Positions 18,564 through 28,949 of a stretch of DNA of 64,000 nt are shown one piece after another. The position numbers and the translations under genes are program-made. Location of the stretch: positions 54,044-118,043 of the forward strand of contig CASICO010000017.1 of assembly GCA_949373165.1 (NCBI GenBank), read 5' to 3'. The notes under the pieces were generated by a model. It did not search any database and was not told the DNA's origin. It saw only the letters and a program-made list of their open reading frames with translations. The DNA is from an uncultured Flavobacteriales bacterium (GTDB taxonomy: Bacteria > Bacteroidota > Bacteroidia > Flavobacteriales_D > Sanyastnellaceae). Numbering within the stretch: the stretch's first letter is position 1; every line of letters starts with the position of its first letter.

Positions 18564-21500
18564 ATGCCCAACAGCCGGCGAACGGGATTCCAACTTCTGC
18601 TTCTTGCAGTGCTCCTTCCGAGTGCCACCTTTGGCCAATTCCACAATGGATTGGACATGGTGTTTGGTCAACAGCGGGTTCAATACCGAACGTTTGATTG
18701 GCAGTATTTGGTGGAGAACCTTTTGAGGTACACTTCTATCAAGGCGGACGAAGCCTCGCCAATCACGCATTGTACAGCTTGAACAGTGACCTTTTCCGAA
18801 GCGGAAGGGACCATGCAAATGCGGCTCGAAGGATCCGTGGATGTTTTGGTTTACAACAAACACGCCGATTTTCGCCAAAGCAACATCGGCATCGATGGGA
18901 GCGACGCAGGCAACGTTGGAGGAACCACCGTCATCCAAGGCAAAAAGCTCTTTGCTTGGTTCGACGGCGACAGGGCTGCCTTTCGCCTGCAACTGAAACA
19001 AGGGCTTTATCGGATCATGATTCGGCAATACTTGTTTGGCGACGACTGGAAAGACGTGGTCAAAAACGCACAACTCTACGACTTGCCGTCTTGGATGGAG
19101 GAAGGCATGGTCTCCGCCCTTTCCGGGCCCATTCATCCTTCGGATTTACCCGCACTTCAGGACCTTGTTGGCCGCGGACAAATCAGGGAACTCCAAGTCT
19201 TAGACCAAGAGGACGCCAGGGTGGCTGGCCAAGCCCTTTGGCAATTCCTCATCGGTACATTCGGTCGTCAAGCTGCGGTGGACGTGCTGAGCGGGTACAA
19301 ATCTGGACGTACCCTGGATGCCGGCTTCAGACGGATTGGCTTCGACTTAGAAGGGGTTTTGGCTGCCGCCCAATCGCACTACCTAATCAAGAGTGTCTCG
19401 CCCGACCTCCCGTCGGCACGGGCCAATGTCCATTCCATCGACTGGGGTGAACTCTCCCGAAGCGGAAAGCCCAAACACTTGGGAGATGTCCCACACCGAG
19501 CCAAGCAGAAGTACACCCATTCGCGCTTTGCACAGTCCTTCGATGGCCAATGGAATGCCTGGACCACCGACGAACGAGGTCAAGTCCGGGTTTGGGTTTC
19601 CAATGGACAGCGGAAACAGTGCGTTGGGAAATATGACCACAAACTGGAGCGAATTGTAGACCCCACTTATCCAGTTTTGGCTTGGCACCCTGAGGCGCAC
19701 ATCCTTGCGCACATTCATGAAGAAAAAGGACGGGTGTTCTTGACCACCACAGATGTTCAAACCAAAGAGTCCGCGGAACGAGAGTTGTTCAGAATCGAGA
19801 AGGTGATCCACATGGATTGGTCACCGGACGGCCGCCGCATCGTCTTTAGCGGTGTGAGAGCCGGTCAATCCGATCTGTACGTCTACAACACCATTGCTGG
19901 GTCTCAAGTCCCCCTCTGGTCTGATGAATGGGATGACCTTTATCCAGATTGGCTTCCCGATGGACGTTCCATTGTTTTCAGCAGCACCCGTCCAAACCCG
20001 GATGCGGAAGCTTTGCCCTGGCCCGTGCCTGAGCAACGTGACCTCTGGGTCTACGATACAGAAGCGGAGACGTTTGACCGATTGACCAAGACCGACAATG
20101 TTGATGAGGTTCAGCCACAGGCCATCAATGGAAGTCAATTTGCCTTCCGTCATGCCAACGACATACAGGCCCTTCATTTTGCCACAAGGGACAGTGCCAT
20201 TCTTAGAATTGACACCGCGATTCACTACCGCTACTTCACCCGCACAGCACCTTGGTTGAAATTGGACCGCCCTGCCAAGTCCTTTGCGCTGCAGGAGGGG
20301 AATGCGCAATGGGGCGCATTGACCGTTCAGAATGGACGCGAAGCATGGCGTGTTTCGGATCTCCCACCATTTCCCGAGACTCGAAAAATGCAGCAGAACG
20401 GGCCCAGAGGAGAGCAAGTCAACACGTCGGGATTCTTGCCCGACGCACAGCCCCAGTTGTTGCCAAATCAAGTTGATTACGCCAATTACGTGTTTGAATT
20501 CGAGCGTGCGCTGCCCACCAAGGATTCCGCGCCCGAAACCCTCGAGGACCCCTCCCTGCCAACAGACCAAGCTTCACTTCCAAGCATTCCGACCCCACTT
20601 CCCTACCGAACGAATTACGCTGTTGATCAACTGCTCAGTCAAGTCGACAACACCTTTGCCACCTCGTTTTACCAGCCTTTTTCAGGGCCTTCTTCGAGCT
20701 TTCCAGGCCTAAGTGGCCTCATCAAAGTTGGTGCGTCTGATTTGCATGAAAACAGAAAATGGGTCGGTGGAATTCGACTCGCTGGCAGCTTAGAGAACTC
20801 CACATTCGTGCTCAGTCATCAAGACCTTGAACGGAAGGTTGACCGCCAATGGATCATTGAACGCCAAGGAAACGAAGGCCTGAATTCTGATCTCGGCGCC
20901 TTAACGCGCACCCATACTCACGCGGTGCATTACCGCCGTACCCTTCCGTTTAGCGAGACCATGAGCCTCCGGGCACAACTCACCTATCGGCTTGATCGGG
21001 TTGCCCTGCTCTCCACCGACCCGTTCAATGCCAGCCGCGATGATGTCTACAATCAGGGCATTGGCGGCACGGTGAGTTGGGTGTTTGATGACAGCCGTCA
21101 ACGGAGCTTGAATTTGCGCACTGGCACACGGGCCAAGGCTTGGTTCGAAATGCTTGTCCCACCGGATGGGAACGGGAAGCAACTCTTGGTGGCTGGATTT
21201 GATGCGCGCCGATACCTGCCCCTGTATCGCAGAATCACCCTCTGTCTGAGGGCCGCAGGCAACACCTCTTTTGGCGAGCGGGGCTTGCTGCATTATTTAG
21301 GTGGCGTTCACGAATCGTTGATCCCCACCGTCGACGGCGCGATGCCCTTGCCGGAGGGTGAGTTCGCCTACCAAACTGCTGCCACGCCCATGCGCGGCTT
21401 TGTCCGGAATGCAAGAAATGGGACCAGCTTTGCCGTGGCCAATGCTGAATTGCGTCTTCCTGTCTTTGCCACCTTGATGCCCAAACGGACCATGACCCCA

Positions 21501-21782
21501 CTCATGGAACATTTTCAAGCGGTTGGATTCTTTGACATCGGATCAGCCTGGACAGGATCAGACCCCTACGGAGACGAGAATTCATTCAATTCAACCACCC
21601 TTGAGCAATACCCGGTAAGCATCTCAGTCGACAACAACCGCGAGCCCATCATTTGGGATTTTGGTTTTGGACTGCGCTCCCAATTGCTGGGATATTTTGT
21701 GCGTGCGGACTGGGGTTGGGGTGTCGACGACGGCCTGATTCTGCCCCGGGTCTTCCAATTGTCTCTCTCCACCGATTTCTGA
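18564..21782 (+). CDS. TolB-like beta-propeller protein with C-terminal outer-membrane barrel, frameshifted near its 5' end
   Basis: About 1,070 residues once repaired. Signal peptide (LLLLAVLLPSATFGQ), then the family's N-terminal domain (FDWQY, EVHFYQGG, VDVLVYNKHADFRQSN, LPSWMEEGM), PD40/TolB propeller repeats (HMDWSPDGRRIVFSG, YPDWLPDGRSIVFSS), and from ~residue 720 a region of beta strands ending in FQLSLSTDF, consistent with an outer-membrane barrel. Frames change at CC/TTTT 18719-18724 (two bases too many) and TTTT 18792-18795 (one too many); from 18796 the frame is intact. The gluzincin-like N-domain lacks a HExxH. Function unknown. Overlaps the next start by one base (TGATG). Confidence 0.75.
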
Positions 21783-22186
21783 TGCCCTCCCACTCCATGG
21801 ACGCCCAAACTTTGATCACCCTTCTTCTCATTGGAGCTGCGGCAGGATGCCTCAGTGGTTTCATCGGCATAGGAGGGGGCTTGCTCATCGTTCCAGCGTT
21901 GATGTACTTCACTGGTACGACACAAATGGCGGCTCAAGGAACCAGCCTTGCCCTGATGCTCCCTCCCATTGGAGCTTTGGCCGTGATGAACTACTGGCAA
22001 GCTGGCGAGGTCGATGTCCGCGCCGCGGGTGTGATGGTCTTCGCTTTTGTTTTCGGCGGTTACTTTGGAAGCCGATTCGCCTTGTCTCTGGACCCTTTAA
22101 AAGTCCGGTTGGCATTTGGCCTTGTGATGTTGTTTGTTGCCATTCGCATGGTTGTCCAAACCTCTCGAACCCTCTGGGAATCCTGA
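21782..22186 (+). CDS. TauE/SafE (TSUP)-family half-size membrane transporter
   Basis: 134 residues with about four hydrophobic helices. The family signature GCLSGFIGIGGGLLIVPAL is at residues ~22-40. Typical TauE/SafE anion exporters are ~250 residues with two such halves; here only one half is present, so a dimer or heteromer is implied. ATG 21782 overlaps the TolB-like stop (TGATG), indicating coupling, and the amidohydrolase begins 1 bp after its stop. Substrate unknown; sulfite or other small anions are typical of the family. Confidence 0.8.
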   Translation: MPSHSMDAQTLITLLLIGAAAGCLSGFIGIGGGLLIVPALMYFTGTTQMAAQGTSLALMLPPIGALAVMNYWQAGEVDVRAAGVMVFAFVFGGYFGSRFALSLDPLKVRLAFGLVMLFVAIRMVVQTSRTLWES

Positions 22187-22187
22187 C

Positions 22188-23411
22188 ATGCTAAAGAACG
22201 CCATCCGTCAATCCACTGCCGAGTCCCTCGGGGAAATTCAGGCGCATCGTCGGCACATCCACCGCCACCCTGAACCGTCTTTCTCGGAACGGGAGACCGG
22301 CGCATACGTGGCGCGGGCTTTGTCATCCATGGGCATTGTCCACAGCGAGGGCTGGTGTGCAGACAGAGGAGCAGCCGGCATCGTGGCCCGAATTGAAGGA
22401 CAGGAGCCCGGCTTAAAAAATGTCGCCCTTCGCGCAGACATGGATGCCTTGCCCATTCAAGAGGTCGACCGGCCTCATGCCAGTGCCGTTCCTGGATGGA
22501 TGCATGCGTGTGGTCACGATGCGCACACGGCTTGTCTTTTGGGCGCGGCACAAGTCCTACAATCCACCAAACACCTTTGGAACGGAACGGTGCAACTGGT
22601 CTTTCAGCCGGGGGAAGAAATTCTCCCTGGCGGGGCCTCTCTGATGGTGGCAGAAGGGGCATTGGCTTTGAACGCTCCAAACACCGGACCTGGCCAGTCT
22701 CATGGTCCAGCTGTAGATGGCATCATTGGCCAACATGTGTATCCTCAATTGGATGCTGGGACCGTCGGTTTCCGAAGCGGTGCCTACATGGCCGCCGCCG
22801 ATGAAATCCAAATTCGCATTGTCGGTCAAGGAGGACACGCCGCCCTTCCACACCGCGCTGCAGACCCGATTGTCGCATCGGCACACATCCTCACAGCGCT
22901 TCAAACCGTGGTGAGTCGCACTTGTGACCCCACCCAACCGGCCGTGCTCACCTTTGGTAAAATACAAGGCGGTGTGGCCCGCAATGTCATCCCAGATCAA
23001 GTGATCCTAGATGGTACTTTGAGAACGTACGATGAAAACACTGCGCAGCGCCTGAGGGCCGCCATTGTTCGCGTCGCAGAATCCACCGCTTTGGCACTGG
23101 GCGTGCGCGCAGAAGTCGACCTCGCCATTGGATACCCCCCAGTGGTCAACGAACCCGAGCTCACCGAACGCTGCAGACAGCGTGCCAAAGACCTGTTGGG
23201 CGAGAACATGGTGGTCGATCTGCCCCTGCGCATGACGGGAGAAGACTTCAGCTTCTATCAAAAAGTAGTGCCCGGCTGTTTTTACCGCTTAGGAACAGGA
23301 GGAGATGGCCCTGGATGCAGAAATGGACTTCACACCTCCAGTTTCGACATTGACGAAAATGCCCTGCTCACCGGAACTGAAATGATGGCTTGGTTGGCCG
23401 CCACAGAATAA
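22188..23411 (+). CDS. M20-family amidohydrolase (N-acyl-amino-acid/hippurate hydrolase type)
   Basis: 407 residues. Metal and catalytic motifs of M20D: RADMDALPI, WMHACGHDAHTACLLGAA, FQPGEEILPGG, and a late MTGEDFSFY. A lid/dimerisation domain inserts around 190-300 (EIQIRIVGQGGHAALPH). Such enzymes cleave N-acyl or N-aroyl amino acids. ATG 22188 is taken because the family begins MLKNAI..., although the frame opens earlier. It is the last gene of the TolB-TauE-amidohydrolase string and converges on recQ with 10 bp between. Confidence 0.92.
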   Translation: MLKNAIRQSTAESLGEIQAHRRHIHRHPEPSFSERETGAYVARALSSMGIVHSEGWCADRGAAGIVARIEGQEPGLKNVALRADMDALPIQEVDRPHASAVPGWMHACGHDAHTACLLGAAQVLQSTKHLWNGTVQLVFQPGEEILPGGASLMVAEGALALNAPNTGPGQSHGPAVDGIIGQHVYPQLDAGTVGFRSGAYMAAADEIQIRIVGQGGHAALPHRAADPIVASAHILTALQTVVSRTCDPTQPAVLTFGKIQGGVARNVIPDQVILDGTLRTYDENTAQRLRAAIVRVAESTALALGVRAEVDLAIGYPPVVNEPELTERCRQRAKDLLGENMVVDLPLRMTGEDFSFYQKVVPGCFYRLGTGGDGPGCRNGLHTSSFDIDENALLTGTEMMAWLAATE

Positions 23412-23421
23412 GGGGGAGAGG

Positions 23422-25641
23422 TCAGTTGGCGACCTCACTCATGAATTTGATGCGCACCAAACGGATTTCTTCTTCGCTGTAGGCGTCCTCCATTTCCTCC
23501 AGCACTTCCGCGACACTGCCTTCATCACTCTCCATGAGACATTCCCACAGCTCTTCTACGCTGTCCTCGTCGAGGTACTCTTCAATCACGTAATCGAGCC
23601 CCACTTTGGTGCCTGACGCCACAATGGCCTCGATTGAATCCAAGAGTTCATCGGTGGAGCACTTTTGAGCCGAGGCGATGTCTTCCAAAGACATTCTGCG
23701 GTCGAGCTTTTGGATGATGCCCACCTTTCCTGCATTGCGACCAGCGACACTTCGGACCACCAAATCGCTCAGCCGTTCGATGCCTTCAGAATCAATGTGC
23801 TTTTGGATCAACGCAATAAACGGGGCTCCGAACTTGCGGACTTTCGATGCCCCAACCCCATTGATGATGAGCAATTCATCCTCTTTGCATGGGTAATGCG
23901 TGGCCATCTCTTCCAAACTTGGATCAGAGAAGATGACAAATGGCGGCAAGGACAAACGGTCTGCTTCCACCTTTCTCAAAGCCTGCAACATCTCTAACAA
24001 CGGCTGATCCAAAGCAACACCCGAAGCCACTGGCTCCACTGCTTTCGATCGGATTCCCTTGTCCTTATAGAGTGTAAAGCTGATGGGGTTTTCCATGAAC
24101 TCTTGGCCAGCTTCCGTGATGGTAAGCACCCCAAAATCCTCCGTCTTTTTGCGAAGGAAACCCGCCAAAGCCACTTGCCGGATGATCCCGTCCCACGCCT
24201 CATCAGGCCCGTATTGAGAACCTGAACCATTGAAGTCGGCCAACTTGGGACCCGCGTAGGTGCTGGTCTCCTGGGTTTCGTTGCCCAGTAATACATCCCT
24301 CAAAAACCCTGCGCGACGGCGACCGCCCGTGGCCTCCACCAACTTCAGAACGTGGGCCACTATGGCCTTTCCTTCATAAGGTTCCGGAGGATTTCGGGCA
24401 TTGTCATCCATGTCCCAACCCGGGCCGTTTTTCTCGTCAAACTCCTCGCCGAAATAATGAAGGATGTACTTTCTTCGGGATGTGGGGCTTTCAGCATAGC
24501 CCGCCACCTCTTGCAGCAACTGCATCCCAATCTCCCGCTCCGCAATGGGCTTGCCAGAGAGAAACTTCTCCAACTTCTCCATGTCTTGGACACCGTAGAA
24601 GGCAATGCAATGGCCCTCTCCACCGTCTCGTCCTGCGCGTCCTGTTTCTTGGTAGTACGCCTCAAGGGACTTCGGCATGTCATAGTGTATGACAAAACGA
24701 ACGTCCGGCTTGTCAATGCCCATGCCAAAAGCAATCGTGGCCACAATCACGTCCACGTCTTGCATGAGGAACTGATCCTGCTTGCGCGAGCGCTGCGCCG
24801 AATCCATGCCTGCATGATAAGCTGCGGCGCGAACGCCATTGACAGTAAGCGTCTCCGCAATTTCCTCCACCCTCTTTCGACTGAGGCAGTAAATGATGCC
24901 ACTCCTACCCCGGTTTTCCAAGGCGTATTGGACAACCTGCTTCAACGCGTCCACTTTGGGACGTACCTCATAAAACAAGTTGGGCCTGTTGAAACTCGAC
25001 TTGAAAATATCGGCTTCGAGTATCCCTAAATTCTTTTGAATGTCCTGCTGGACTTTTGGCGTCGCCGTTGCGGTGAGGGCGATGACGGGAAATTTCCCAA
25101 TCCCATCGATGATCTCTTTGAGCCTTCTGTATTCCGGCCGGAAATCATGGCCCCACTCCGAAATGCAGTGGGCCTCATCAATGGCGAAAAAGCTCAACCG
25201 AACTGAACGCAAAAAATCGGCGTTCTCCGCTTTGTTTAGCGATTCAGGCGCCACGTATAAAAGCTTGGTTCGTCCAGTGGCCACCGCTTCTTTAACGCGG
25301 ATCATTTCTGCCTTACTCAGCGAACTGTTGAGGTAGTGGGCGATATCGGGGTCATCTGAATGACTCCGGAGCGCGTCCACTTGGTTCTTCATCAGGGCAA
25401 TCAGCGGACTCACAACAATCGCTGTTCCCTCTTGAATCAAAGCGGGCAATTGATAACAAAGGGATTTGCCTCCGCCCGTGGGCATAATGACAAAAACATT
25501 GTTCCCGGCCATGAGGCTGTTCACCACTTTCTCTTGCTCTCCCTTGAATTGAGAGAAGCCAAAGAACCGCGACAGCCCTTCTTCCAAGGTGGACCCTACA
25601 AGAGAGTCTGCATTTACGAAGGGGTCAACTGAAGTCTCCAT
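23422..25641 (-). CDS. recQ: ATP-dependent DNA helicase RecQ
   Basis: 739 residues. SF2 helicase motifs: Walker A MPTGGGKSLCYQLPAL, DEAH in FFAIDEAHCISEWGHDFRPEY, SAT-like ALTATATP, and QETGRAGRDG. RQC zinc/winged-helix region ~370-520, then an HRDC domain (~540-620, FVIFSDPSLEEMATHYPCKEDELLIINGVG) and a ~100-residue acidic C-terminal helix-turn-helix region found in Bacteroidota RecQ. Unwinds forked and recombination intermediates. The RecQ zinc cysteines are not evident in the RQC part; the residues there read SRRKYILHYFGEEF, so zinc binding may be absent. Confidence 0.95.
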   Translation of the reverse strand: METSVDPFVNADSLVGSTLEEGLSRFFGFSQFKGEQEKVVNSLMAGNNVFVIMPTGGGKSLCYQLPALIQEGTAIVVSPLIALMKNQVDALRSHSDDPDIAHYLNSSLSKAEMIRVKEAVATGRTKLLYVAPESLNKAENADFLRSVRLSFFAIDEAHCISEWGHDFRPEYRRLKEIIDGIGKFPVIALTATATPKVQQDIQKNLGILEADIFKSSFNRPNLFYEVRPKVDALKQVVQYALENRGRSGIIYCLSRKRVEEIAETLTVNGVRAAAYHAGMDSAQRSRKQDQFLMQDVDVIVATIAFGMGIDKPDVRFVIHYDMPKSLEAYYQETGRAGRDGGEGHCIAFYGVQDMEKLEKFLSGKPIAEREIGMQLLQEVAGYAESPTSRRKYILHYFGEEFDEKNGPGWDMDDNARNPPEPYEGKAIVAHVLKLVEATGGRRRAGFLRDVLLGNETQETSTYAGPKLADFNGSGSQYGPDEAWDGIIRQVALAGFLRKKTEDFGVLTITEAGQEFMENPISFTLYKDKGIRSKAVEPVASGVALDQPLLEMLQALRKVEADRLSLPPFVIFSDPSLEEMATHYPCKEDELLIINGVGASKVRKFGAPFIALIQKHIDSEGIERLSDLVVRSVAGRNAGKVGIIQKLDRRMSLEDIASAQKCSTDELLDSIEAIVASGTKVGLDYVIEEYLDEDSVEELWECLMESDEGSVAEVLEEMEDAYSEEEIRLVRIKFMSEVAN

Positions 25642-25732
25642 CTAACTTTGATGCAATCAAGATAAGTCAAGGAACACTGAATTTTCCCGAATCAGCAGCT
25701 CCGATTTGTAAACCATTGCCCTCAATTCGTAC

Positions 25733-26722
25733 ATGTCTGAACTGCACCAAAAAACCCTTGAAGCTGCCCGTAGGACCATTGAATTGGAATCCAAGGCCAT
25801 CGGACAACTCGCCGACCGACTCAAAGGCGACTTTGCAGACATTGTTCAGCAAGTGATTGCCCAGGGCCAGAAGGGAGGAAAACTGGTTTTCACAGGCATT
25901 GGAAAGAGTGCCGACGTGGCCAGAAAAACAGTGGCCACGCTGAACAGCACGGGAACGCCCTCCGCCTTTTTGCATGCCGCCGATGCCCTTCATGGAGATT
26001 TGGGATTGGTCGGAACCGAAGATGTGGTCGTGGCGGTTTCCAAAAGTGGAGCCACCGCTGAATTGGTCCGGCTGCTTCCCCTTCTCCAATCGCGCAAGAT
26101 TGCCATGGTCGCCATGGTCGGGAAAGTAGACAGCCCTGTCGCCCGCGCAGCATCCCACACCCTCGATGTCAGTGTAGAGCAAGAGGCGTGCCCCCATGAT
26201 TTGGCTCCCACCACGTCTTCGGCAGCCCAGCTCGCCATGGGAGATGCCTTGGCCATGGCTTTGATGGCCGCTCGCGGCTTCAGCAGTGAGGATTTTGCCC
26301 GTCACCATCCCGGCGGGAGCCTTGGTCGCCGTCTGATGCTCAGACTCGAAGACCTCATCGATCCAGCACACCGCGTATTCGTCTCTCCAAACAGCGGGCT
26401 TCGAGATGTGGTTCCCGCGGTATCTGCCGGTCGGGTCGGTGCCGTGGCGGTACTTGAAGATGACCAAGGAGACATCTTGGGCATCATCACCGATGGTGAT
26501 TTGCGCAGGGCATTGGAGCGAGACCCGAGTGAATGGTTTGGCCTGACGGCAAAAGATGTCATGCAATCCGACCCGAAATGCCTCACCCCAGAAACTTTGG
26601 CTGCAGAGGCGCTCGAAAGCCTAGAAGCGTTGCGCATTTCACAAATGGTCATCCGAGACACCGAAGGGCACTTTAAAGGGTTCGTCCACCTTCATCAATT
26701 GATCGACGCCGGCATCCGGTGA
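25733..26722 (+). CDS. kdsD: Arabinose-5-phosphate isomerase
   Basis: 329 residues. SIS isomerase domain (VFTGIGKSADVARKTVATLNSTGTPSAFLHAADALHGDLG) followed by two CBS domains (ca. 205-325). Converts ribulose-5-P to arabinose-5-P, the first step toward Kdo of lipopolysaccharide. DLAPTTSSAAQLAMGDALA is the conserved family block. It heads a tight operon with tatC (10 bp gap) and lptB (overlap), combining LPS precursor synthesis and export functions. Confidence 0.95.
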   Translation: MSELHQKTLEAARRTIELESKAIGQLADRLKGDFADIVQQVIAQGQKGGKLVFTGIGKSADVARKTVATLNSTGTPSAFLHAADALHGDLGLVGTEDVVVAVSKSGATAELVRLLPLLQSRKIAMVAMVGKVDSPVARAASHTLDVSVEQEACPHDLAPTTSSAAQLAMGDALAMALMAARGFSSEDFARHHPGGSLGRRLMLRLEDLIDPAHRVFVSPNSGLRDVVPAVSAGRVGAVAVLEDDQGDILGIITDGDLRRALERDPSEWFGLTAKDVMQSDPKCLTPETLAAEALESLEALRISQMVIRDTEGHFKGFVHLHQLIDAGIR

Positions 26723-26732
26723 TCCCCCCCGA

Positions 26733-27572
26733 ATGGAAGCCAAAGAAGACGAGAAAAAGGAAATGGGGTTCATGGACCACCTCGAGGAATTGAGGCGCCG
26801 TCTATTTTTCGCCCTGATTGGCATTCTTGTGGGCGGAGTCGCCATTTTCGTCTCCAAAGACTGGGTGTTTGACCGGTTGATTTTCGGGCCCCGAAACCCC
26901 GACTTTATCACCTTCCGAGCTTGGTGTGCCCTCAGCCATTTTACCGGAGCTGGGGACCGACTTTGCGTAACCGACATCAAATACGAGCTCATCAACACCA
27001 CGATGCTGGGCAATTTCTCGGCCCACATTCTGGTCTCTGCCATCGGTGGGTTCATCCTGGCATTCCCTCTGATATTCGGTCAATTCTGGCGCTTTATTCG
27101 TCCGGGCCTCCATGGAAGCGAAGCTTCGGCCGTCCGCGGAGTGACGTGGGCCGCAAGCGGCCTTTTCTTCTGTGGCGTGGCTTTTGGATACTTCGTGATT
27201 GCGCCTTTGAGCTTGCAATTCCTCGGCCATTACGAGATTGGAGATGTACAGGCGAGAATCGCCCTCATGAGCTACCTGAAAACCGTGGCGAGCATCACGC
27301 TGGCTGCCGGCATCATCTTTCAGGTTCCCGTCATCATCCACTTCTTGGCCAAGATGCGTCTGGTGACGCCAGCAGGATTGAGGAAGTTCCGGAAGCACAC
27401 CTTGGTCGCCACGCTCATTGTAGCGGCCATCATTACCCCCCCAGACTTGACCAGTCAAGTGTTGGTGGCCATGCCCGTTCTTGGGCTTTACGAGATTGGC
27501 ATTTTGCAAGCCAAACGCATCCTGCGCAGACAAAATGCAGAGGACGCAGCACAAAGCGATACTGCAACATGA
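26733..27572 (+). CDS. tatC: Sec-independent protein translocase TatC
   Basis: 279 residues, six transmembrane helices. Family signatures: [11 protein letters not shown] at the N-terminus (twin-arginine signal recognition) and [13 protein letters not shown] in the first periplasmic region, plus the conserved TPPDLTSQ. Core receptor for folded proteins with twin-arginine signals. No tatA/B gene is in this window. ATG 26733 lies 10 bp after kdsD; the stop overlaps lptB's start. Confidence 0.95.
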   Translation: MEAKEDEKKEMGFMDHLEELRRRLFFALIGILVGGVAIFVSKDWVFDRLIFGPRNPDFITFRAWCALSHFTGAGDRLCVTDIKYELINTTMLGNFSAHILVSAIGGFILAFPLIFGQFWRFIRPGLHGSEASAVRGVTWAASGLFFCGVAFGYFVIAPLSLQFLGHYEIGDVQARIALMSYLKTVASITLAAGIIFQVPVIIHFLAKMRLVTPAGLRKFRKHTLVATLIVAAIITPPDLTSQVLVAMPVLGLYEIGILQAKRILRRQNAEDAAQSDTAT

Positions 27573-28342
27573 AGCTGACCGCACAGAATATCGTGAAACA
27601 GTATGGCCGTCGAAAGGTGGTCAACGAGGTCGGCTTTGAAGTCCGAACAGGAGAGGTGGTGGGCCTGCTCGGCCCAAATGGCGCAGGAAAGACCACCTCG
27701 TTTTACATGGTCACCGGCTTGGTTCAGCCCGATGGAGGTCGCGTCACCTTGGAGGACGAGCACGGGCAAGAGCACGACATCACGCGTGAGCCCATGTACA
27801 AACGCGCCCAGCGTGGCATCGGATACCTGCCTCAAGAGGCATCGGTTTTTCGCAAACTCAGTGTGGAGGACAACATCATGGCTGTGTTGGAACTGCACCG
27901 AAAGGACCCCAAGGAACGAAAAGCGCGGCTCGAATCTCTCCTCGAAGAGTTCGGCCTAACCCAAGTCAGAAAAAACAGAGGGGATGTGTTGAGTGGCGGT
28001 GAAAAACGCAGGACAGAGATTGCCCGGGCCCTTGCGGCCGACCCCCGCTTCATTCTTCTCGATGAGCCCTTTGCCGGCGTGGACCCCATCGCGGTGGAGG
28101 ACATTCAACACATCGTTTCGCAGCTGCGAACCAAGGGAATCGGCATTCTCATCACCGACCATAACGTGCAAGAGACCTTGCACATCACAGACCGTGCATA
28201 CCTTCTGTTTGAAGGTCAAATCCTCAAGGCGGGAACCGCCGAAGAACTTGCGGCAGATGAACAGGTCAGAAAAGTATACCTCGGCCAAAACTTCGTCCTG
28301 CGCAGCGATCGCAAAGGCGCACCGGGTGACCGACTTTCTTAA
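27569..28342 (+). CDS. lptB: LPS export ABC transporter ATPase LptB
   Basis: 257 residues. Walker [11 protein letters not shown]-loop [14 protein letters not shown], signature [15 protein letters not shown], Walker [14 protein letters not shown] and the switch His in ITDHNV. LptB drives lipopolysaccharide extraction by LptFG to the Lpt bridge. The start ATG overlaps the tatC stop (ATGA, 27569-27572). The rest of its complex is not here. The coupling with kdsD is functionally sensible: both serve LPS biogenesis. Confidence 0.95.
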   Translation: MKLTAQNIVKQYGRRKVVNEVGFEVRTGEVVGLLGPNGAGKTTSFYMVTGLVQPDGGRVTLEDEHGQEHDITREPMYKRAQRGIGYLPQEASVFRKLSVEDNIMAVLELHRKDPKERKARLESLLEEFGLTQVRKNRGDVLSGGEKRRTEIARALAADPRFILLDEPFAGVDPIAVEDIQHIVSQLRTKGIGILITDHNVQETLHITDRAYLLFEGQILKAGTAEELAADEQVRKVYLGQNFVLRSDRKGAPGDRLS

Positions 28343-28351
28343 CGGGATGAT

Positions 28352-28942
28352 TTAGCCTCGGCGCGACATCATCTCCGCGACGTATTTGCCCACCACATCA
28401 AACTCGAGGTTCACGGAGTCCCCGACGTTCAACGCGTGAAAACCAGTGTGCTCCCAGGTGTAAGGGATGATGGTGACAGAAAAACCACCTGGCTCGGCAT
28501 CCACAACCGTCAAGGAGACACCGTTTACCGTAATCGACCCTTTTTGTACCGTTAGGTGATGGTCTTCTACACCGTGCGTGAACGCCAAATTCCAAGACCC
28601 ATCTCGCGCTTCACACGAAGCCAACGTCGCGGTGGTGTCCACATGCCCTTGAACAATGTGCCCGTCCAAGCGGTCTCCCACTTTGGTGCAACGCTCGAGG
28701 TTGACGCGGTCTCCCACCTTCCGCTGGCCCAAGTTGGTTCGGGACAACGTCTCTTCCACTGCCGTCACCGTATATCGGTCTTCTTTCACCGCAACGACCG
28801 TCAAGCACACCCCATCGTGGGCGACGCTTTGATCCACCTTCAAGGCGTGCGAAAGTGCAGCTTTCAAGGTGAAGTGCCGGTTGGTTCCCTCGTCCTGAAT
28901 GGAGGTCAATGTGCCTAATGTCTCGATGATTCCAGTGAACAT
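28352..28942 (-). CDS. ribE: Riboflavin synthase, alpha subunit
   Basis: 196 residues with the two tandem lumazine-binding barrels: MFTGIIETLGTL start, VAHDGVCLTVVAV in the first, GHIVQGHVDTTATL at the hinge and VNGVSLTVVDAEPGGFSVTIIPYTWEHT in the second. It dismutates two 6,7-dimethyl-8-ribityllumazine into riboflavin. Transcribed with the surface protein gene just upstream (8-bp gap). The C-terminal sequence ends in VVGKYVAEM as expected. Confidence 0.96.
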   Translation of the reverse strand: MFTGIIETLGTLTSIQDEGTNRHFTLKAALSHALKVDQSVAHDGVCLTVVAVKEDRYTVTAVEETLSRTNLGQRKVGDRVNLERCTKVGDRLDGHIVQGHVDTTATLASCEARDGSWNLAFTHGVEDHHLTVQKGSITVNGVSLTVVDAEPGGFSVTIIPYTWEHTGFHALNVGDSVNLEFDVVGKYVAEMMSRRG

Positions 28943-28949
28943 GATGGGG

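Noticed and set aside
23422..26722. recQ next to a CBS/SIS gene as a possible defence island
   Set aside because: The neighbours are housekeeping (kdsD, amidohydrolase) and RecQ has the ordinary helicase layout with RQC and HRDC.
26802..27584. A 260-codon minus-strand frame opposite tatC
   Set aside because: It mirrors tatC codons and shows no family motifs.
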